64,000 nt of DNA, from positions 16,619,001 through 16,683,000 of the forward strand of contig CM072807.1 of assembly GCA_037013495.1 (NCBI GenBank), read 5' to 3'. Position numbers and translations under genes: made by a program. Each line of letters opens with the position of its first letter. Within the stretch, counting starts at the first letter, position 1. The stretch comes from Hippophae tibetana (taxonomy: Eukaryota > Streptophyta > Magnoliopsida > Rosales > Elaeagnaceae). This document shows positions 61,140-64,000 of the stretch, one piece after another. The notes below the pieces were generated by a model that made no database searches, was not told where the DNA came from, and saw only the letters and a program-made list of their open reading frames with translations.

Positions 61140-64000
61140 ATACTAACCAAAGACCATTTGAGAATTAGGTGTTTTTTCTATACACTCAAGAATAGGGCCA
61201 ATTCTTGGTTAATGTCTCTCCCTATAGGTTTCTTGATGACTTGTGAGGAAGTCTATAACAAATTTATGAGAAAATTTTATTCTCATAATATGAGAGTCAA
61301 GATTCCTACTTTCTCTCAAAAGAAGGGTGAATCATTCTATGAGGTTTAAGATAGGTTCAAATTGTTCCTCATTCAATGTCCTCATCATAGCTACCCATTG
61401 TAGCTGCAAAATCAATTTTTTTTTTTATAATGGGTTGACACAATAGTGTTAATTCATTGTTGACAATAATGTAGGTGGGGCTATAAGTGAGAAAAATATT
61501 ATAAAGACTTGGAATCTTTTTGAGACGTGTGGTGCTAATTTTCAGCAAAAAGAAAAAGCTCGAGAGTGAGAAGGGTCAGAGCACATGAAATAGACTTTGG
61601 TATTGAAGTACCTATGTTACTTGCACAACTGATCAATCAAGTTACACTTATCGCTACCTAAGGCACTTCTAATAGAGAACGATATGGATTTTGTAGTACT
61701 TTGGGATATGGTGTTGATACTTGTCCTTACTAAAGAGAACCTGTTGCGGAACTTGAATATGTTAATGCAATGAAAGGGTACTAACCAAGGCTTAGGTATG
61801 ACTTTAATGCAAATACTTATAATCCGGGGTGGAGAAATAATCATAATTTCTCTTAGAGGTGAAACAGTCCTCCATTTGCCCAAAACTCCAATCAACGGGC
61901 CCAGTAATACACCAACAAGTGCTATGTAATCATCCCAACAAACTAACTCTAGAAGATAACTTGAATGCTTTTATTCAAGTTAGTAAGGATAATCAATCCA
62001 AAAACAATCAAATTTTAGATTCATTGGAGGAATCCGTAAAAAAAAGGTAGGGATATAGGTTGAGCAATTGACTGAATACTTGTAGAAACAAGGAAAATAA
62101 CAGTTGCTTGGTAAAAATAACAAGTAAAGCTAATAATGCGAGGGATATTAAGTTCATTAAAAATGGAAGTTCTTCAAGGAACATCTTACTAAGATGATAA
62201 ACTAAGCCCTAAATGAGAGATAACCCATTATTTTTTTTTCTTTAATGTATTTTTTTTATAGTTATGGTTATTTTTAGTATTATTTTAATTATAACTATTT
62301 ACTATTTAGTTTTTTATTTAATGTTTATTAGTTTAATAGTTGTATTCATAATTATTTTTCATATTTTTATTTCATTTTATTATAATTATTTAGTACTTCG
62401 ATTTTAATTATTATTAGATTAGTAATAATATTTTTATTTCTTTAATTTACATTTGATACATTGAGAACAATGTAGATTTTAGGATTGGGATGGAAGAGAA
62501 GTAACAAGTGAATCTAGGCATTTACATTTTTTTATTAAACATGTGTCTGTATTTATATGTTTTATTTAAGTTCATTTTAGTTGTTTAATGATAGTTAGAT
62601 GCAATTTTTTTTAATTAGTTGATTTAAAGAAAATGATTGAATCTTTTGTATCGTTGGATTGATGTCTTAAACATGTTATAGAATATTGTGATAATTAATT
62701 TTTTTTATCATAGTTTGTGTTTCATGCTTTAAAGTTGAGATTGAAATAAACATGAAATTGGTGTTTAAGAATAAATTAGTGGAGATTACCTTGTAATAAT
62801 ATTTTAAACCTATAACCGTTTTATTTTAAGAGAGAATATTTTCTACTCCTCTAAACACTCTTCTTATTAATTGAAATTATTAGTGTTTAATGTTAAGATT
62901 TTAACATATGATGAAATGTCATGTACTTATTTTTATTGCTTAGATTAAATGATTTGAGTGAAATTTAAAACGTATGTCTATTTTATTCATACACGATTTC
63001 CAAAAGAAATATATGTGGGGTTCCTTAAAACCAATACAAAATAGCCAAGAAAAAATTAGTCACTAGACAAATACACATATGTACATGGATAAACTCTCTT
63101 TTCTTAAAAAAAAGAAAAAGAAAAAAAAAGAGTAATAGAAAAGGAGATAAAATTAAATGCCATACCTAAATACTATAACCCAAAAGTTCTTTAAATTTGT
63201 GAGTGATTATTACAAATAAATAAATAAATAAATCTCCTTGAAGTCATTGCATTTTCATTTATTCTAAGGCATATACTTAATATTATTGTTTAATGATTTT
63301 AGTTGATACATGAAAATAGTAATGTGATATCTTCATGAATACTAACATTTTCATGAGATCAATGTTATGCACTTTTGAGCCTTTCTTGTTTAATTATATG
63401 CAAACATATTAGCTCTTTTCTTTACATAAATGAAGTGCTTAAATCCATAGATTAATGTGATATTGATAGTATGACTTGCGAGGATTAGAGTCAAAACGAA
63501 TTCGGTTTTCTACCACTAAAATTGGGTATGTCAATATTGATATTTTTGTATTGAATACGAATTTATGATTTGTAGTTGATTTTTACAATAAGCTGTGAAC
63601 CTTTGGGATGTTGGTTTGGCTTATGCTTTATATTTAATTATGAATTTAAAAGATGTTAAATCATGAGAAATTTTGTTATTTTAATTTTTACATTGTTTTT
63701 TTAGTTTTAGTTTTTATTTTGCTATTTATAGTTTGTTTTAATTTTTTATTTTAGAATGTTTGTAGTTATCATCACTGAAAGCCTTTATAAGATTTAAACT
63801 CGTCCAATAAGGTAACCTAGGAGTTTAAAGGCTTGTTATATACGCTAGATATAACCGTAGCAATCTTTAGAAATAATTTAAGTTAGTTTAATTTACTCTA
63901 TTTATTTTTAATTTTGATTTTTTAATGCTTTCTTTGCTATAGGTTAGCAAGAAGTTAGTTGTAGGTGGTTTATGAGTGCTCAAAAAGCACTAAAATTATC
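61140..64000 (+). mobile_element. Athila-lineage Gypsy relic: gag, 3' non-coding region, LTR start
   Basis: Plus-strand relic. Gag-like sequence (about 61140-62050) has a NRANSWLMSLPIGF segment, a TFSQKKGESFYEV segment and a C-terminal NKLTLEDNLNAF / NNQILDSLEESVKK segment, all typical of Athila gag. From about 62220 non-coding sequence follows that resembles, in reverse, 24140-25100 of the nested relic. The LTR start appears at about 63970 and continues beyond the window. No pol is recognised. Many breaks; old. Confidence 0.75.
63970..64000 (+). repeat. Start of an Athila-type 3' LTR, cut by the window end
   Basis: TTATGAGTGCTCAAAAAGCA is the same start as the nested LTR's TGATGAGTGCTCAAAAGCAT and is preceded by a GTTGTAGGTGG purine-rich tract. 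Confidence 0.65.

Overview
The window is plant nuclear DNA from a eudicot. It is strongly AT-rich, its genes have GT-AG introns, and most of it is LTR retrotransposon debris of the usual plant lineages (Copia: Tork, SIRE and Ale/Ivana-like; Gypsy: Tat, Athila and Reina-like). I saw no bacterial or organellar features, tRNA, rRNA or CRISPR array. The species cannot be named from the sequence.

Only two host genes can be supported. One is a complete five-exon gene on the minus strand (44046-46326) for a 129-residue Alba-domain nucleic-acid-binding protein of the Arabidopsis ALBA1/ALBA2 type, with plant housekeeping promoter motifs upstream. The other is a plus-strand three-exon glyoxalase I (VOC superfamily) gene (58153-about 60160). 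Its last exon carries two reading-frame lesions, so it is probably a pseudogene or a truncated allele. A near-perfect 74-bp-arm hairpin lies in its second intron.

Layout: 1-3405, 3' part of a Tork-like Copia element with its 3' LTR. 3886-7235, a decayed plus-strand Tat relic split by a solo-LTR-like insertion (4778-6291). 7236-16630, a long decayed minus-strand Tat element with an antisense extra ORF relic and a 167-bp higher-order tandem repeat beyond integrase. 17325-28860, a SIRE-like Copia relic with both LTRs recognisable. Inside it lies a Gypsy LTR, which itself holds an Athila-type relic with a clean 5-bp target duplication; a roughly 215-bp duplication of SIRE sequence brackets the whole nest. 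29100-33794, another plus-strand Tat relic with a 15-bp minisatellite and an LTR of the same family as the one at 3886-4247. 33795-37536, AT-rich DNA with a foldback element. 37542-40471, a fairly young Copia copy with TSDs. 40477-44045, AT-rich DNA with a 33-bp minisatellite. 44046-46326, the ALBA gene. 46928-51945, a Reina-like chromovirus with both LTRs and TSDs. 51951-54700, degenerate AT-rich sequence with a tRNA-Met primer-site motif, perhaps an endogenous pararetrovirus remnant. 54700-57750, nothing recognised. 57754-60160, the glyoxalase gene and its promoter. 61140-64000, an Athila relic running off the window.

The window is best read as stacked insertions around two small genes rather than a functional gene cluster. 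The observations most worth following are the long duplication bracketing the nested LTR, the higher-order tandem repeat and antisense ORF of the Tat element, the intronic hairpin and exon lesions of the glyoxalase gene, and the unexplained 52-54.7 kb block.
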